64,000 nucleotides of DNA from Flavobacterium sp. CYK-55 (GTDB lineage: Bacteria > Bacteroidota > Bacteroidia > Flavobacteriales > Flavobacteriaceae): positions 248,001 through 312,000 of the forward strand of contig NZ_JAHCDK010000001.1 of NCBI RefSeq assembly GCF_018413465.1, written 5' to 3'. Positions 47,204 to 56,552 of this stretch are shown here, piece after piece. Below the pieces are notes generated by a model, which was given only the letters and a program-made list of their open reading frames with translations, searched no databases and was not told the origin of the DNA. The translations under genes were made by a program, and so were the position numbers. How positions within the stretch are numbered: position 1 is the stretch's first letter; every line of letters begins with the position of its first letter.

Positions 47204-47224
47204 TCTTCAACCAAATAAAAAAAC

Positions 47225-47257
47225 AAGAGCGCTCAATTTTTTTTGAAGCGCTCTTTT
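47225..47257 (+). terminator. Terminator after the fibre gene
   Basis: AAGAGCGCT (47225-47233) pairs with AGCGCTCTT (47247-47255), with a T-rich loop, followed by TT. It separates the fibre operon from polA. Confidence 0.85.
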
Positions 47258-47301
47258 AATTTTGGGCCACTTAGTTTATTACTTTTGAAAAAAACAAATT
47301 C

Positions 47302-50157
47302 ATGTCACAAAAACGCTTATTCCTGCTCGATGCCTACGCCTTAATTTTTCGCGGATATTACGCATTTATCAAAAACCCGCGCATCAACTCTAAAGGCATG
47401 GACACCTCGGCCGTTTTGGGTTTTATGAACTCACTCATGGAAGTCATCAAAAAAGAAAAACCCGATCATTTGGCCGTTGCTTTTGACAAAGGCGGCAGCG
47501 ATTATCGTTACGAACTCTACCAAGAATATAAGGCGCATCGCGATGAAACGCCTGAAGCCATCAAAATTGCCATTCCGTATATTCAGCAGTTTTTGCAAGC
47601 CATGCACATTCCGATTATTGAAAAAGCCGGTTTTGAAGCCGACGACCTCATCGGAACCCTGGCCAAACAAGCCGAAAAAGAAGGTTATCAAGTTTATATG
47701 GTAACGCCCGATAAAGATTATGCGCAATTGGTTTCAGAGAATATCTTTATGTATAAACCCGCGCGTGCCGGTAATGATATTGAAATTTGGGGCGTGCCCG
47801 AAGTTTTAGAAAAATTTGAAATTGAGCACCCTGAGCAAGTCATTGACTTTTTAGGCATGATGGGCGATTCTGCCGATAACATTCCGGGATTTCCGGGTGT
47901 GGGCGAAGTAACCGCCAAAAAATTACTCAAAGAATTCGGCTCAATGGAAAATTTGCTTGAGAATACCGACAAACTCAAAGGCGCGCTCAAAGACAAAATC
48001 GAAAACAACAAAGAACTCGGAATATTGTCGAAGAAACTTGCGCGCATTTTGCTCGATTGTCCGGTGACTTTTGACGCCAACGATTATGAACTCAGCAAAC
48101 CTGACATCGAAAAAACCGACGCTTTGTTCATTGAGCTTGAGTTCCGTCAGCTCAAAACCCAATTTGACAAACTCTTTGGCAGCGGAAAAGAATACGACGA
48201 AATTGACACCGCAGCGCTTAATGGCGATACCGCTGAGCCTGCCAAAACACCCAAAAAAGCAGCGCCCAAAAACGAAAACCAGTTTGATTTGTTTGGTTTT
48301 TCAGATGATGAAACCGATGAACCACAAACGCCGTCTTATTACAATACTTTAGCCAATACCGAGCATTTGTACCAAGTCGTGCAAGGCGATTTGCCCGTAA
48401 AATTGCTTTTGCAACAATTGCTCAAACAACCCTCGGTTTGCTTTGATACCGAAACCACCGGAATTGACGCGCTCAATGCTGAACTTGTAGGCATGTCGTT
48501 TTCATTTGAAAAAGGCAAAGCTTATTATGTGCCGTTCCCGGAAGATCAAACGCAGGCCGGCGAACTGGCCGAAAAATTCCGTCCGTTTTTTGAACATGAA
48601 TCGATAGAAAAAATCGGGCAAAACATGAAGTACGACATCAAAGTACTCAAAAAATACGGCATCCAAATAAAAGGTGCTTGCTTTGACACGATGATTGCGC
48701 ATTATTTGATCAATCCCGACATGCGCCACAACATGGATGTACTCAGCGAAACCTATTTGAAATATGCGCCGCAATCCATTGAAACGCTCATTGGCAAAAA
48801 AGGCAAAAACCAAAAATCAATGCGCGAAGTTGCATTAGAAGACATCAAGGAATACGCTGCCGAAGATGCCGACATTACCTTTCAGCTCAAACAACATTTT
48901 CAGCCGATTCTCGAAAAAGTCGGCACCAAAAAACTCTTTGATGAAATTGAAATTCCGCTGGTGCAAGTTTTGGCCGATATGGAATCAGAAGGCATTAGGC
49001 TCGACGTAGATTTCTTAAAAGCCATGTCCAAAGATATGGACGAAGAAATCAAACAAATTGAAAGGAAAATTTATGAAACCGCCGGTGAGCAATTCAATCT
49101 CGCATCGCCCAAACAACTCGGCGATGTTTTGTTTGAAAAAATGAAAATTGGCGGCAGCAAACAAAAGAAAACCAAAACCGGTCAATATGCTACCGGCGAA
49201 GAAGTCCTGAGTTATTTGGCCAACGAACATCCGATTGTACAAGACATTCTTGATTGGCGCCAAATGGTAAAATTACAAAGTACTTATATTGAAGCATTAC
49301 CGCTACAAGTGGATGCCAAAACCCAGCGCGTACATACCGATTATATGCAAACCGTGGCAGCCACCGGACGTTTGAGCTCGAACAATCCGAACTTACAGAA
49401 TATTCCGATTCGCACCGAACGCGGGCGTCAAATTCGCAAAGCCTTTATTGCACGCGACGAAAATTACACATTGCTTTCTGCCGATTACTCGCAAATTGAA
49501 TTGCGCATTATTGCCGCTTTATCTGGCGAAGAAAACATGATCAAAGCTTTTCAGAACCACGAAGACATTCACCGCAGTACCGCGGCCAAAGTATTTCATG
49601 TATCGGCTGAAGAAGTAACCAAAGAACAACGAAGCAATGCCAAAACGGTCAACTTCGGAATCATATACGGTGTATCGGCTTTTGGTTTATCGAATCAAAC
49701 CAATTTATCTAGAAGCGAAAGCGCTGCGCTCATTGAAGCGTATTATCAGACCTATCCGAAACTCAAGAACTACATGCAGCAACAGGTTGATTTTGCGCGT
49801 GAAAACGGTTATGTACAAACGGTTTTGGGCAGAAGACGTTATTTAAAAGATATCAATTCGGCCAATGCTGTGGTGCGCGGAGCTGCCGAACGAAATGCTG
49901 TGAATGCTCCGATTCAAGGAAGCGCCGCCGATATCATTAAGATTGCGATGATCAACATCCATCAGAAACTCACTTCAGAAAACTGGAAAAGCAAAATGCT
50001 CTTGCAAGTACACGACGAGTTGGTTTTTGATGTGCACGTTTCAGAACTCGAGCAAATCAAACCGATGATCAAACACGAAATGGAAAATGCTATTTCTCTG
50101 GCTGTTCCGCTCGAAGTTGAAATGGGCACAGGAGCCGATTGGTTGGCTGCGCACTAA
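47302..50157 (+). CDS. polA: DNA polymerase I
   Basis: This 951-residue enzyme has all three domains. The 5'-3' exonuclease (about 1-290) has LLDAYALIFRGYYAF, FEADDLIGTL and GDSADNIPGFPGVGEVTA. The 3'-5' exonuclease (about 365-545) retains its metal acids, starting CFDTETTGID near residue 379, so proofreading is likely active. The polymerase domain has DYSQIELRIIAALSG (near 727), RSNAKTVNFGIIYGVSAFGLS cut at the O-helix, and QVHDELVFDV (near 902). A -7 element TACTTTTG at 47280-47287 lies 14 bases before the ATG. Its end overlaps the convergent DUF5916 gene by 4 bases. Confidence 0.97.
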   Translation: MSQKRLFLLDAYALIFRGYYAFIKNPRINSKGMDTSAVLGFMNSLMEVIKKEKPDHLAVAFDKGGSDYRYELYQEYKAHRDETPEAIKIAIPYIQQFLQAMHIPIIEKAGFEADDLIGTLAKQAEKEGYQVYMVTPDKDYAQLVSENIFMYKPARAGNDIEIWGVPEVLEKFEIEHPEQVIDFLGMMGDSADNIPGFPGVGEVTAKKLLKEFGSMENLLENTDKLKGALKDKIENNKELGILSKKLARILLDCPVTFDANDYELSKPDIEKTDALFIELEFRQLKTQFDKLFGSGKEYDEIDTAALNGDTAEPAKTPKKAAPKNENQFDLFGFSDDETDEPQTPSYYNTLANTEHLYQVVQGDLPVKLLLQQLLKQPSVCFDTETTGIDALNAELVGMSFSFEKGKAYYVPFPEDQTQAGELAEKFRPFFEHESIEKIGQNMKYDIKVLKKYGIQIKGACFDTMIAHYLINPDMRHNMDVLSETYLKYAPQSIETLIGKKGKNQKSMREVALEDIKEYAAEDADITFQLKQHFQPILEKVGTKKLFDEIEIPLVQVLADMESEGIRLDVDFLKAMSKDMDEEIKQIERKIYETAGEQFNLASPKQLGDVLFEKMKIGGSKQKKTKTGQYATGEEVLSYLANEHPIVQDILDWRQMVKLQSTYIEALPLQVDAKTQRVHTDYMQTVAATGRLSSNNPNLQNIPIRTERGRQIRKAFIARDENYTLLSADYSQIELRIIAALSGEENMIKAFQNHEDIHRSTAAKVFHVSAEEVTKEQRSNAKTVNFGIIYGVSAFGLSNQTNLSRSESAALIEAYYQTYPKLKNYMQQQVDFARENGYVQTVLGRRRYLKDINSANAVVRGAAERNAVNAPIQGSAADIIKIAMINIHQKLTSENWKSKMLLQVHDELVFDVHVSELEQIKPMIKHEMENAISLAVPLEVEMGTGADWLAAH

Positions 50158-52787
50158 AGCAAAAAGCGATACGTTGCTTTGATCAAGAAAATATTTTCGG
50201 GTTGTTGGCCCAAGATTTGGGTGTCAAGTCCGCGCCAAAGATTGTCTCGGGTATTGGCCAATCCGTTGATGCCTTGCGACCATACCAAGAAAATTTCAGA
50301 GCCCGGAATGTATTCCCAACGCAAAACCAAATTTGAGCGAAACTGTACCACCGAAAAATCAGGATTGCTAAAACTATAGTCTTTGTTTGGACTACCATCG
50401 GTTTCATAAACATTATATTGATTATTTACCTGATCATAAACCATTTGTGAGGGCTTATATTCCAAAACTCTATCATTAAAATCTGACGCTGTTGGTTGAA
50501 CTACATATCCAAAATTCTTGTATCGACCTCGAGAAATAAAAGGCTGACCATAATATTGAATAGTCAAATTAGGATTGATGTTATAATTGAGCCTGACCGA
50601 AGCGCTCAGAGTGTGTTGCTCCAGATGACCCATGACATATCGCGTGTTTGCCCCGGAATCAAGTTGGTCAACATATTGCGTCTTGCTTTTATTAATGGAA
50701 TAATTCGGACTAAAAGATACGGTAAGGGCATCAATGGGCTGATAATTAAAACCCCAGTCATATTCAAGGTATGAAAACGAATCATCTTTGCCTTGTGAGT
50801 AGTAAATTCCTGCGTAATAGTTGAATTTTTTGCGGTAATCTGAGTTGAAATTAATCGATTGGAAATTTTCAGCAGAATATCTGAATCTCGGACCGCCTTG
50901 CAAAATCGTATTGGTATAAATACGCGGTTTGTATACCATTTGAGCATATGAATTCCAGTTGTTTTTGAAATTAAAATTGGCGCTCAAAGTATATTGTAAC
51001 CGATTAAAATTCCCGTCAAAATCATAGCTTGAAAACTGCTCAAATCTGGTAAATATCTTTCTAAAAGAACCAAAAGGTTTGAGCGTTTGATGGGTCAAAA
51101 CAGCAAATTGTCTGACTTCATCAGCCTGACGTAAAAATCCTACATCATTGAGTTCGAGTTCAGGCGAACGCCACATCAAAATTCCGGTATAACGCCAATG
51201 GCCATCACTTGATTTTCCGATTTCAAATCGTCCGCCGGTTCCGGTAAGCGAAGTTCTGTCTTCATCAACTTCAACATGGCCGGCATCAGCACGTTGAAAC
51301 AAATGCGTTAAACTTCTCTGCGTTCGCGTGATGGATTCTTTACTGCCCACCACATGACTGGCCACCATGTTTCCGGCAAAATAATACTTGCGGTTTTTCC
51401 AGTTGTGTTTAAAATCGATTCCGCCCGAATAAGCTGCTTTGCGCAAAAAATCAAGTTCCCCGTCTGATAAATTGCGATGTGTAGTAGTCAACATCGCACC
51501 TATATAACTATTGCGATTATTGAAATCTTTTTGGATGCGCCCCACCGAATAATTGGTCAGTGGTTCAACAATTTCTGAACGACGACCTCCAGGTTCGGAA
51601 ATCTCAGCGTATTCACGGTTGGTAACGCTTTCTAGTAACCCCAACGACCAACCAGATTTGGTTTTTCCGCTGAATTTGGCGGCGCCCAAAATGGTGGTGT
51701 TTTGCGGCATCTTGACCCAACCGTTTGTGGAAGGATATCCTTGAGCATTGCGCCCAATTCGTCGCGAATAAAACAAATTATCTGAGCCATCGGCAAAACG
51801 AAAATTGAAGATGTTTTTATTTTCTACAAAAAAAGGCCGACGTTCTTCAAAGAAAATCTGAAAACCGTCGAGGGCAATGGCAGCCGGATCAGCTTCGACT
51901 TGTCCGAAATCAGGATTGATGGTTAAATCCAGATTTAAATCATTAGTGATTCCAATTTTGGCATCTAAACCTCCGTTGAGTTTTGCATCATTCCCATCGC
52001 GAAACGGATTGCCTTTCTCTTCCGGATAAGTCTCGTATTGACTTACAAGAAAAGGTTGAATTTCTAACTGCTTTTGAGATTCTAGATTAATTAATCCGCG
52101 TAACTCTCCGAACTCACTTACCCAACCCGGCGCATCTTGCGGTACGCGTTGCCAAACCGAGCGTTCTTCGGCCCTGAAGTATCGTCGGGTAGATTGCAAA
52201 CCCCAAACTTGCTCGGGTGTATTGCCGAATTTGAGTTGTGAAAACGGAATTTTAATCTCGGCCGTCCAACCTTCTGCATCAATGTTGGTTTTGAGGTACC
52301 ATATCGGATTCCAACTTGAATCCCAATTGTTGCCGTTGTCAGAAATAAATTCATCGCCTTTAACACCAGAAACCGAAGCGGTAAAAGAAAATCCGGTGCG
52401 TTTATCGTTGTAACTGTCAATGTTGATTTCAACAAAATCGCCTTCAAAACCATCGCGGCGTGACATGCGTTTGACGATGCCTTGCGGATCTTGATCATAA
52501 CATCGAAAGGCAAAATAAATGTACTTTTTATCGTAAATAACTTTGAATTTGGTTTGCTCTGAAGGCGGTGTGTTTTCGTCGGGTTGGTTTTCGATATAAT
52601 CTGAGGTCCATTCAACGGCATCCCATGCTTTTTCAGTAATAAACCCATCAATTTCAGGGGCTTCATGCTCAGCAACCGCATGAGTGGTGTAGACTCTTCG
52701 GGCCAAATTAGAATCTGGCATTTGCGCATGAGATTTTGCGCAAAATAAAACAATCAGAGCGAATAATGCCGTTTTTAAAAAGTTCAT
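50154..52787 (-). CDS. DUF5916 outer-membrane protein with CBM9-like N-terminus
   Basis: This 877-residue protein has a signal peptide ending near SHAQ. Residues about 30-230 form a CBM9-like beta sandwich (APEIDGFITEKAWDAVEWTSD, cut; VIYDKKYIYFAFRCYD). The rest is a DUF5916 barrel (about 235-877) with NPDFGQVEADPAAI and FEERRPFFVENKNIF, ending YRFLL. It is probably an outer-membrane protein of unknown substrate. It is convergent with polA, overlapping by 4 bases with no terminator between them. No neighbour suggests a pathway. Confidence 0.88.
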   Translation of the reverse strand: MNFLKTALFALIVLFCAKSHAQMPDSNLARRVYTTHAVAEHEAPEIDGFITEKAWDAVEWTSDYIENQPDENTPPSEQTKFKVIYDKKYIYFAFRCYDQDPQGIVKRMSRRDGFEGDFVEINIDSYNDKRTGFSFTASVSGVKGDEFISDNGNNWDSSWNPIWYLKTNIDAEGWTAEIKIPFSQLKFGNTPEQVWGLQSTRRYFRAEERSVWQRVPQDAPGWVSEFGELRGLINLESQKQLEIQPFLVSQYETYPEEKGNPFRDGNDAKLNGGLDAKIGITNDLNLDLTINPDFGQVEADPAAIALDGFQIFFEERRPFFVENKNIFNFRFADGSDNLFYSRRIGRNAQGYPSTNGWVKMPQNTTILGAAKFSGKTKSGWSLGLLESVTNREYAEISEPGGRRSEIVEPLTNYSVGRIQKDFNNRNSYIGAMLTTTHRNLSDGELDFLRKAAYSGGIDFKHNWKNRKYYFAGNMVASHVVGSKESITRTQRSLTHLFQRADAGHVEVDEDRTSLTGTGGRFEIGKSSDGHWRYTGILMWRSPELELNDVGFLRQADEVRQFAVLTHQTLKPFGSFRKIFTRFEQFSSYDFDGNFNRLQYTLSANFNFKNNWNSYAQMVYKPRIYTNTILQGGPRFRYSAENFQSINFNSDYRKKFNYYAGIYYSQGKDDSFSYLEYDWGFNYQPIDALTVSFSPNYSINKSKTQYVDQLDSGANTRYVMGHLEQHTLSASVRLNYNINPNLTIQYYGQPFISRGRYKNFGYVVQPTASDFNDRVLEYKPSQMVYDQVNNQYNVYETDGSPNKDYSFSNPDFSVVQFRSNLVLRWEYIPGSEIFLVWSQGINGLANTRDNLWRGLDTQILGQQPENIFLIKATYRFLL

Positions 52788-52896
52788 TTGTTTGTTTTGT
52801 TGACCGAACTAGTCACATGGTTTTAGTAATTGTTACAATTCGGTTTTAACTTTAACGCTGATCTCAAAAAAATCTTATTCTGAGAAATATTTAAAA

Positions 52897-52931
52897 ATAA
52901 AAAAGCCAAAACTTGAACGGCTTTGGCTTTT
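52897..52931 (-). terminator. Terminator of the LacI-ankyrin-DOMON operon
   Basis: AAAAGCCAAA (52901-52910) pairs with TTTGGCTTTT (52922-52931). On the minus strand the stem runs into TTTTTTATTTTT, 20 bases after the DOMON gene stop. Confidence 0.85.
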
Positions 52932-52951
52932 GCATTAGATAAATTGCCTTT

Positions 52952-53710
52952 TTATTCAACAATTATTTTTTTCCATTCAGTTTGGTTATCCGATTTAAGC
53001 TCGACCAAATAAACCCCGACAGATAAATCTGATACTTGAATTTCTTGTGTTGAATTTGATGGTTTAACCGACGTGATTTTTGATCCGCTTAAATTATATA
53101 CTGAAACTTCTGTAAGCTCTGCGGCTGATTTAACAGTAAAAAAGCCTTGACATGGATTAGGAAAAATCTCGATCATTTGCTTTTCGTTGACAGACACACC
53201 CAGATTTGTAAAACCCAAAGCGGTATTGACAGTCTTATTGGCTGCCCCGTGATAAGCTAAATTAAATGAAGCCGTATTACCTCTGGCTATAGCAATTCCG
53301 ATGGTCGTGTCATCATAGTTAAAGTCATAATCAGTAGCATCCGGAGAATTAAAAGGTCTGGTTGCTACCAGAGTTCTAAAACCAGAACTTACGGTATTTT
53401 GTGTAACGGTCCAGTTGTTTTCAGCATCAGCACTAGGGGTAGTCCCTATTCCGTTGTGTCGCGCATCGACCAAAGTAGTTCCGTTAAAATAGGCTACATC
53501 TGAGCCTTCTTCCATTCCGCCAGAAAATTGTCCATACTGAATGGCCATCCATCTATCTGATGGCCCTACCATGGTTAAAGTTACGGTTTGTGTATTGTTG
53601 TTCAATACTAAACCTGCATTGAGGTTTTGAACGCTGATGGGATTGGTTCCTTTGGTTTGTGCCAAAGCGGCTAAAGGAATCATCATCAAAAAAAAGTTGA
53701 GTTTTCTCAT
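52952..53710 (-). CDS. Secreted DOMON-domain protein with T9SS type A sorting tail
   Basis: This 252-residue protein has a signal peptide (to ALAQ) and a DOMON-like domain (about 25-165) with TLTMVGPSDRWMAIQYGQ and a later FNYDDTTIGIAIARG. DOMON folds bind haem or sugars; a specific haem ligand cannot be assigned with confidence. The last 75 residues are a type A T9SS signal: IEIFPNPCQGFFTVKS, EVSVYNLSG, VGVYLVELKSD, KKIIVE. It is therefore exported by the type IX system to the surface or medium. It follows the ankyrin gene by 24 bases in an operon headed by a LacI regulator. Confidence 0.85.
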   Translation of the reverse strand: MRKLNFFLMMIPLAALAQTKGTNPISVQNLNAGLVLNNNTQTVTLTMVGPSDRWMAIQYGQFSGGMEEGSDVAYFNGTTLVDARHNGIGTTPSADAENNWTVTQNTVSSGFRTLVATRPFNSPDATDYDFNYDDTTIGIAIARGNTASFNLAYHGAANKTVNTALGFTNLGVSVNEKQMIEIFPNPCQGFFTVKSAAELTEVSVYNLSGSKITSVKPSNSTQEIQVSDLSVGVYLVELKSDNQTEWKKIIVE

Positions 53711-53734
53711 AGTTTGTTTGTTTAAGTTAATTTG

Positions 53735-54253
53735 TTATTTGAATAGTTTAATGATTTCTTCTTGTTTGGTTTGGGTGGCATACTCAAAAGCCGAGGTCCC
53801 TTTTTTATCGAGTAAATCTTTTTTGGCTCCGTTCTGTAATAAAAGTGAAGCTATTGCTTTATTTTTAAACATACAGGCATACATAAGAGCGGTCAAACCT
53901 TGTTCGTCACAAAGGTTCAGATTCGGGTGATACTTTAAAAGCAACTCAACCATCGAAACATCTCCTTTGACCGTTGCGGCCATCAAGGCTGTTCCCATCG
54001 GACTATTGGCATCTATATTGGCCTTGTTTTCTAATATTACTTGTGCAACTGCCATATTCCCCCGATAACACGCTAAAATAAGCGGCGTAAACTTATCTTG
54101 ATTGACTGAATCAAAAATACCGGGTTGCTTGTGAGCTGCTTCCAAAGCTTGTTGGGCTGTTCCTTTGCGAGCGATGTCAAAAATATCCACATTGGTTTGC
54201 CCGGCAGCAAACTGAACAACAATAAACAACAATAACAGGCCGTTTTTTTTCAT
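53735..54253 (-). CDS. Exported ankyrin-repeat protein
   Basis: This roughly 172-residue protein starts MKKNGLLLLFIVVQFAAGQ, a signal peptide. About four ankyrin repeats follow (DKFTPLILACYRGNMAVAQVIL, cut; GTALMAATVKGDVSMVELLL; GLTALMYACMFKNKAIASLLL; GTSAFEYATQTKQEEIIKLF). I chose the ATG at 54253, one base past the LacI stop, because the signal peptide starts there. Ankyrin proteins in bacterial envelopes sometimes partner catalase or peroxidase. Here the partner would be the DOMON protein downstream. Confidence 0.88.
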   Translation of the reverse strand: MKKNGLLLLFIVVQFAAGQTNVDIFDIARKGTAQQALEAAHKQPGIFDSVNQDKFTPLILACYRGNMAVAQVILENKANIDANSPMGTALMAATVKGDVSMVELLLKYHPNLNLCDEQGLTALMYACMFKNKAIASLLLQNGAKKDLLDKKGTSAFEYATQTKQEEIIKLFK

Positions 54254-54254
54254 C

Positions 54255-55274
54255 TTATTTTTTGAGTGAATCACGTCGGCGTAATTCAGTTTGTATGACT
54301 CGTGTTTGATATGGTTTTTCTTCTTGCTCGTTTTCTAAACGGTCAATCAACAATTCGGCAGCAGCCTCGCCAATTTCAGGGCCGTGCTGACTCACCGTTG
54401 ATAAACTAGGTGTTAATCTTCTTGACCATAGTCCGTCGGCAAACCCAATAAGCGAAAGCGCTTCAGGAATTTTATATCCTCGTTTCAAAGCTATTTTGTG
54501 CGCTGTTACCGAAGCGTGTTCATCTAAGGCAAAAACACCGTCAATCACTTGACTTTCAAAAAGCAATTCGAGCTTGTGGTTGAACTCATCTTGATCACCG
54601 GTTCTAATCACAATATCTTCATCAGCAGTAAGCCCTTGATCGGCAATGGCCTGAAAATAGCCTTTGGCGCGCAACTTCCCTACGCTTAAATCATCAATGG
54701 TTGAAAGCAAAGCAATTCGTTTACAACCCGATTTGATTAAAGCTTGAGTGGCATTGACCGCCGAATCAAAATCGTCAACAATAACTTTATCGCAAGCAAC
54801 TTCATCTGAAATTCTGTCAAACATAACCACAGGCGTACCGCTGTTGATGATTTCATTGAAATGATTAAAGGCTCCTTGCTTTTGGGCTTCTTCAGAAATA
54901 GACAAGATAAAACCATCAATGGTTCCGTTGTTGAGCATTTCCAGAACGTTGATTTCTTTATCAAGTGATTCATTAGATATACAAGTCATGACGTTATAGC
55001 CCTTGGCTTCGGCTACTTTTTCAATTCCGGTAAAAACTTTGGCAAAGAACGGATTGAGAATATTGGGTATAATAACTCCAATGGTTTTGGTTTTTCTGTT
55101 TTTAAGATTCAACCCTATAATGTTGGGCTTATAATTTTTGAGTTTGGCGTATTCTTGAATTTTATTTTTGGTTTGTTCACTAATTTCCGGGCTGTCGTTA
55201 AGGGCTTTCGAGACGGTAGAAACCGATACATTTAACTCTTTGGCAATCTGTTTTAGCGTTGCTTTGGATTTCAT
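54255..55274 (-). CDS. LacI-family transcriptional regulator
   Basis: This 339-residue regulator has an N-terminal helix-turn-helix (TLKQIAKELNVSVSTVSKAL) and a sugar-binding-type domain (TIGVIIPNILNPFFAKVFTG, IVDDFDSAVNATQALIKSG, SLIGFADGLWSRRLTPSLST, cut). It heads an operon with the ankyrin and DOMON genes, whose start lies one base past its stop. No palindrome like those at 9218-9254 is seen in its upstream region. A -7 element TATATTTG is on the minus strand at 55313-55306. Its ligand is unknown; it may respond to a carbohydrate and control the exported DOMON protein. Confidence 0.92.
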   Translation of the reverse strand: MKSKATLKQIAKELNVSVSTVSKALNDSPEISEQTKNKIQEYAKLKNYKPNIIGLNLKNRKTKTIGVIIPNILNPFFAKVFTGIEKVAEAKGYNVMTCISNESLDKEINVLEMLNNGTIDGFILSISEEAQKQGAFNHFNEIINSGTPVVMFDRISDEVACDKVIVDDFDSAVNATQALIKSGCKRIALLSTIDDLSVGKLRAKGYFQAIADQGLTADEDIVIRTGDQDEFNHKLELLFESQVIDGVFALDEHASVTAHKIALKRGYKIPEALSLIGFADGLWSRRLTPSLSTVSQHGPEIGEAAAELLIDRLENEQEEKPYQTRVIQTELRRRDSLKK

Positions 55275-55534
55275 ATGTTGTATATTGAAGGTAAAAGTAT
55301 AAAAACAAATATAAGAATATATGGCAGATTAGACTAAAAGCCTGCATTTTAACCCAATGTTTACCTCATGTATACCTATTTTAGAAAAGCGAAAGACAAA
55401 AAAATTTACCTTTAAAAATAGGCCGAATAAATGCCCTTAAAATAATCTTTTACAGCTATTTGGATTTAAAATAAAATAGTGTACTTTTGCAACCCCTTTA
55501 TTGGGGATGGAATGTTTAATTTAAATTATTTATT
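55275..55534. promoter_or_regulatory. Divergent region between the LacI gene and rplM
   Basis: On the plus strand TTTG (55459-55462) and TACTTTTG (55482-55489) are 19 bases apart: a textbook promoter for rplM. A small hairpin CCCC-TTTATT-GGGG (55493-55506) follows at the start of the transcript. On the minus strand TATATTTG (55313-55306) serves the LacI gene. The remaining AT-rich sequence shows no gene. Confidence 0.75.
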
Positions 55535-55990
55535 GTGGACGCATTAAGTTACAAGACAATTTCAGCAAACAAAGCCACTGTTACTAAAGAGTGGGTTGTT
55601 GTTGATGCTGAGGGTCATAATTTAGGTCGTCTTGCTTCAAAAGTCGCAATGATTTTGAGAGGTAAGTATAAGCCAAGTTATACCCCACACGTAGACTGCG
55701 GCGATAACGTAATTGTTATCAACTCAGAAAAAATTAACCTTACTGGTGCCAAAATGGATGACAAAATTTATATGCGTCATACCGGTTACCCAGGTGGTCA
55801 AAGAACCCTTACTGCCAAAGTATTACAGGCCAAAAACCCTGCAATGTTGGTAGAAAAAGCTGTAAAAGGAATGTTGCCTAAAAACAAATTGGGCGCACAA
55901 CTTTTCAGAAACCTAAATGTTGTAGTAGGCACAGAGCACAATCACGCAGCTCAAAAACCTAAAACTATTAACCTTAACGATCTTAAGTAA
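55535..55990 (+). CDS. rplM: 50S ribosomal protein L13
   Basis: This 151-residue protein begins with GTG at 55535 (initiator Met, then DALSYKTISANKATVTKEW, cut). The L13 core is intact: VVVDAEGHNLGRLASKVA, YTPHVDCGDNVIVINSEKI and MRHTGYPGG. It is the first gene of rplM-rpsI and its TAA shares the A of the rpsI ATG. No ATG is available at a sensible place upstream in frame, so the GTG start is well supported. Confidence 0.96.
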   Translation: MDALSYKTISANKATVTKEWVVVDAEGHNLGRLASKVAMILRGKYKPSYTPHVDCGDNVIVINSEKINLTGAKMDDKIYMRHTGYPGGQRTLTAKVLQAKNPAMLVEKAVKGMLPKNKLGAQLFRNLNVVVGTEHNHAAQKPKTINLNDLK

Positions 55991-56376
55991 TGGGAGTAAT
56001 TCACAAAATCGGTAGAAGAAAAACCGCCGTTGCACGTGTTTATGTTTCAGAAGGAACAGGAAAAATCACGGTAAACAAAAAAGAGTTCGCTACTTATTTC
56101 CCGACTGCTACTTTACAGTACAAAGTAATGCAACCGTTGCAAATGACGGACAACGCAACCAACTTTGACGTAAAAGTAAACGTATACGGAGGTGGTACAA
56201 CCGGTCAAGCAGAAGCTGTTCGTATGGCCTTGTCACGCGCAATGTGCGAAGCTGGCGAAGGAAACAGAGCTATCTTAAAACCAGAAGGTCTATTGACTAG
56301 AGATCCAAGAATGGTAGAGCGCAAAAAATTCGGTCAGAAAAAAGCGCGTAAAAGATTCCAATTCTCTAAACGTTAA
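55990..56376 (+). CDS. rpsI: 30S ribosomal protein S9
   Basis: This 128-residue protein matches S9: IGRRKTAVARVYVSEGTG, GGGTTGQAEAVRMALSRAM and the basic C-terminus with DPRMVERKKFGQKKARK ending FSKR. The tail reaches the ribosomal P site. It overlaps rplM by one base, so translation is coupled. A 176-base gap to rpsB follows. Confidence 0.97.
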   Translation: MGVIHKIGRRKTAVARVYVSEGTGKITVNKKEFATYFPTATLQYKVMQPLQMTDNATNFDVKVNVYGGGTTGQAEAVRMALSRAMCEAGEGNRAILKPEGLLTRDPRMVERKKFGQKKARKRFQFSKR

Positions 56377-56552
56377 TATGGCCGCCTGACAGCATAAGGC
56401 TTCAGGCATCAAATTAAAAATTTTAATAACCAGTTATTGTTGCCCCTGAAAAGGGAGATTAGTTTAGCATCTAAATGAAGTCGAAAGCCTTGAAAAACCA
56501 AGCGATTTAAGTGACTCATTGCTAATTCAACAGAACGTAAACTAGTACTAAA
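56377..56552 (+). promoter_or_regulatory. rpsI-rpsB intergenic leader with several hairpins
   Basis: The gap holds GCCTGA/TCAGGC (56384-56389 with 56402-56407), a CCC-CTGAAAA-GGG hairpin and a perfect TTTAG-CAT-CTAAA hairpin. ATTAG and CTAAT segments around these could pair over a longer range. No T-run and no clear promoter were found. It may be an S2-responsive leader, but that is inference. Confidence 0.4.

Noticed and set aside
55275..55460. LacI-type operator upstream of the second LacI gene
   Set aside because: No palindrome with a central CG comparable to those at 9218-9254 was found; only imperfect GTTTACC/GTATACC repeats are present.
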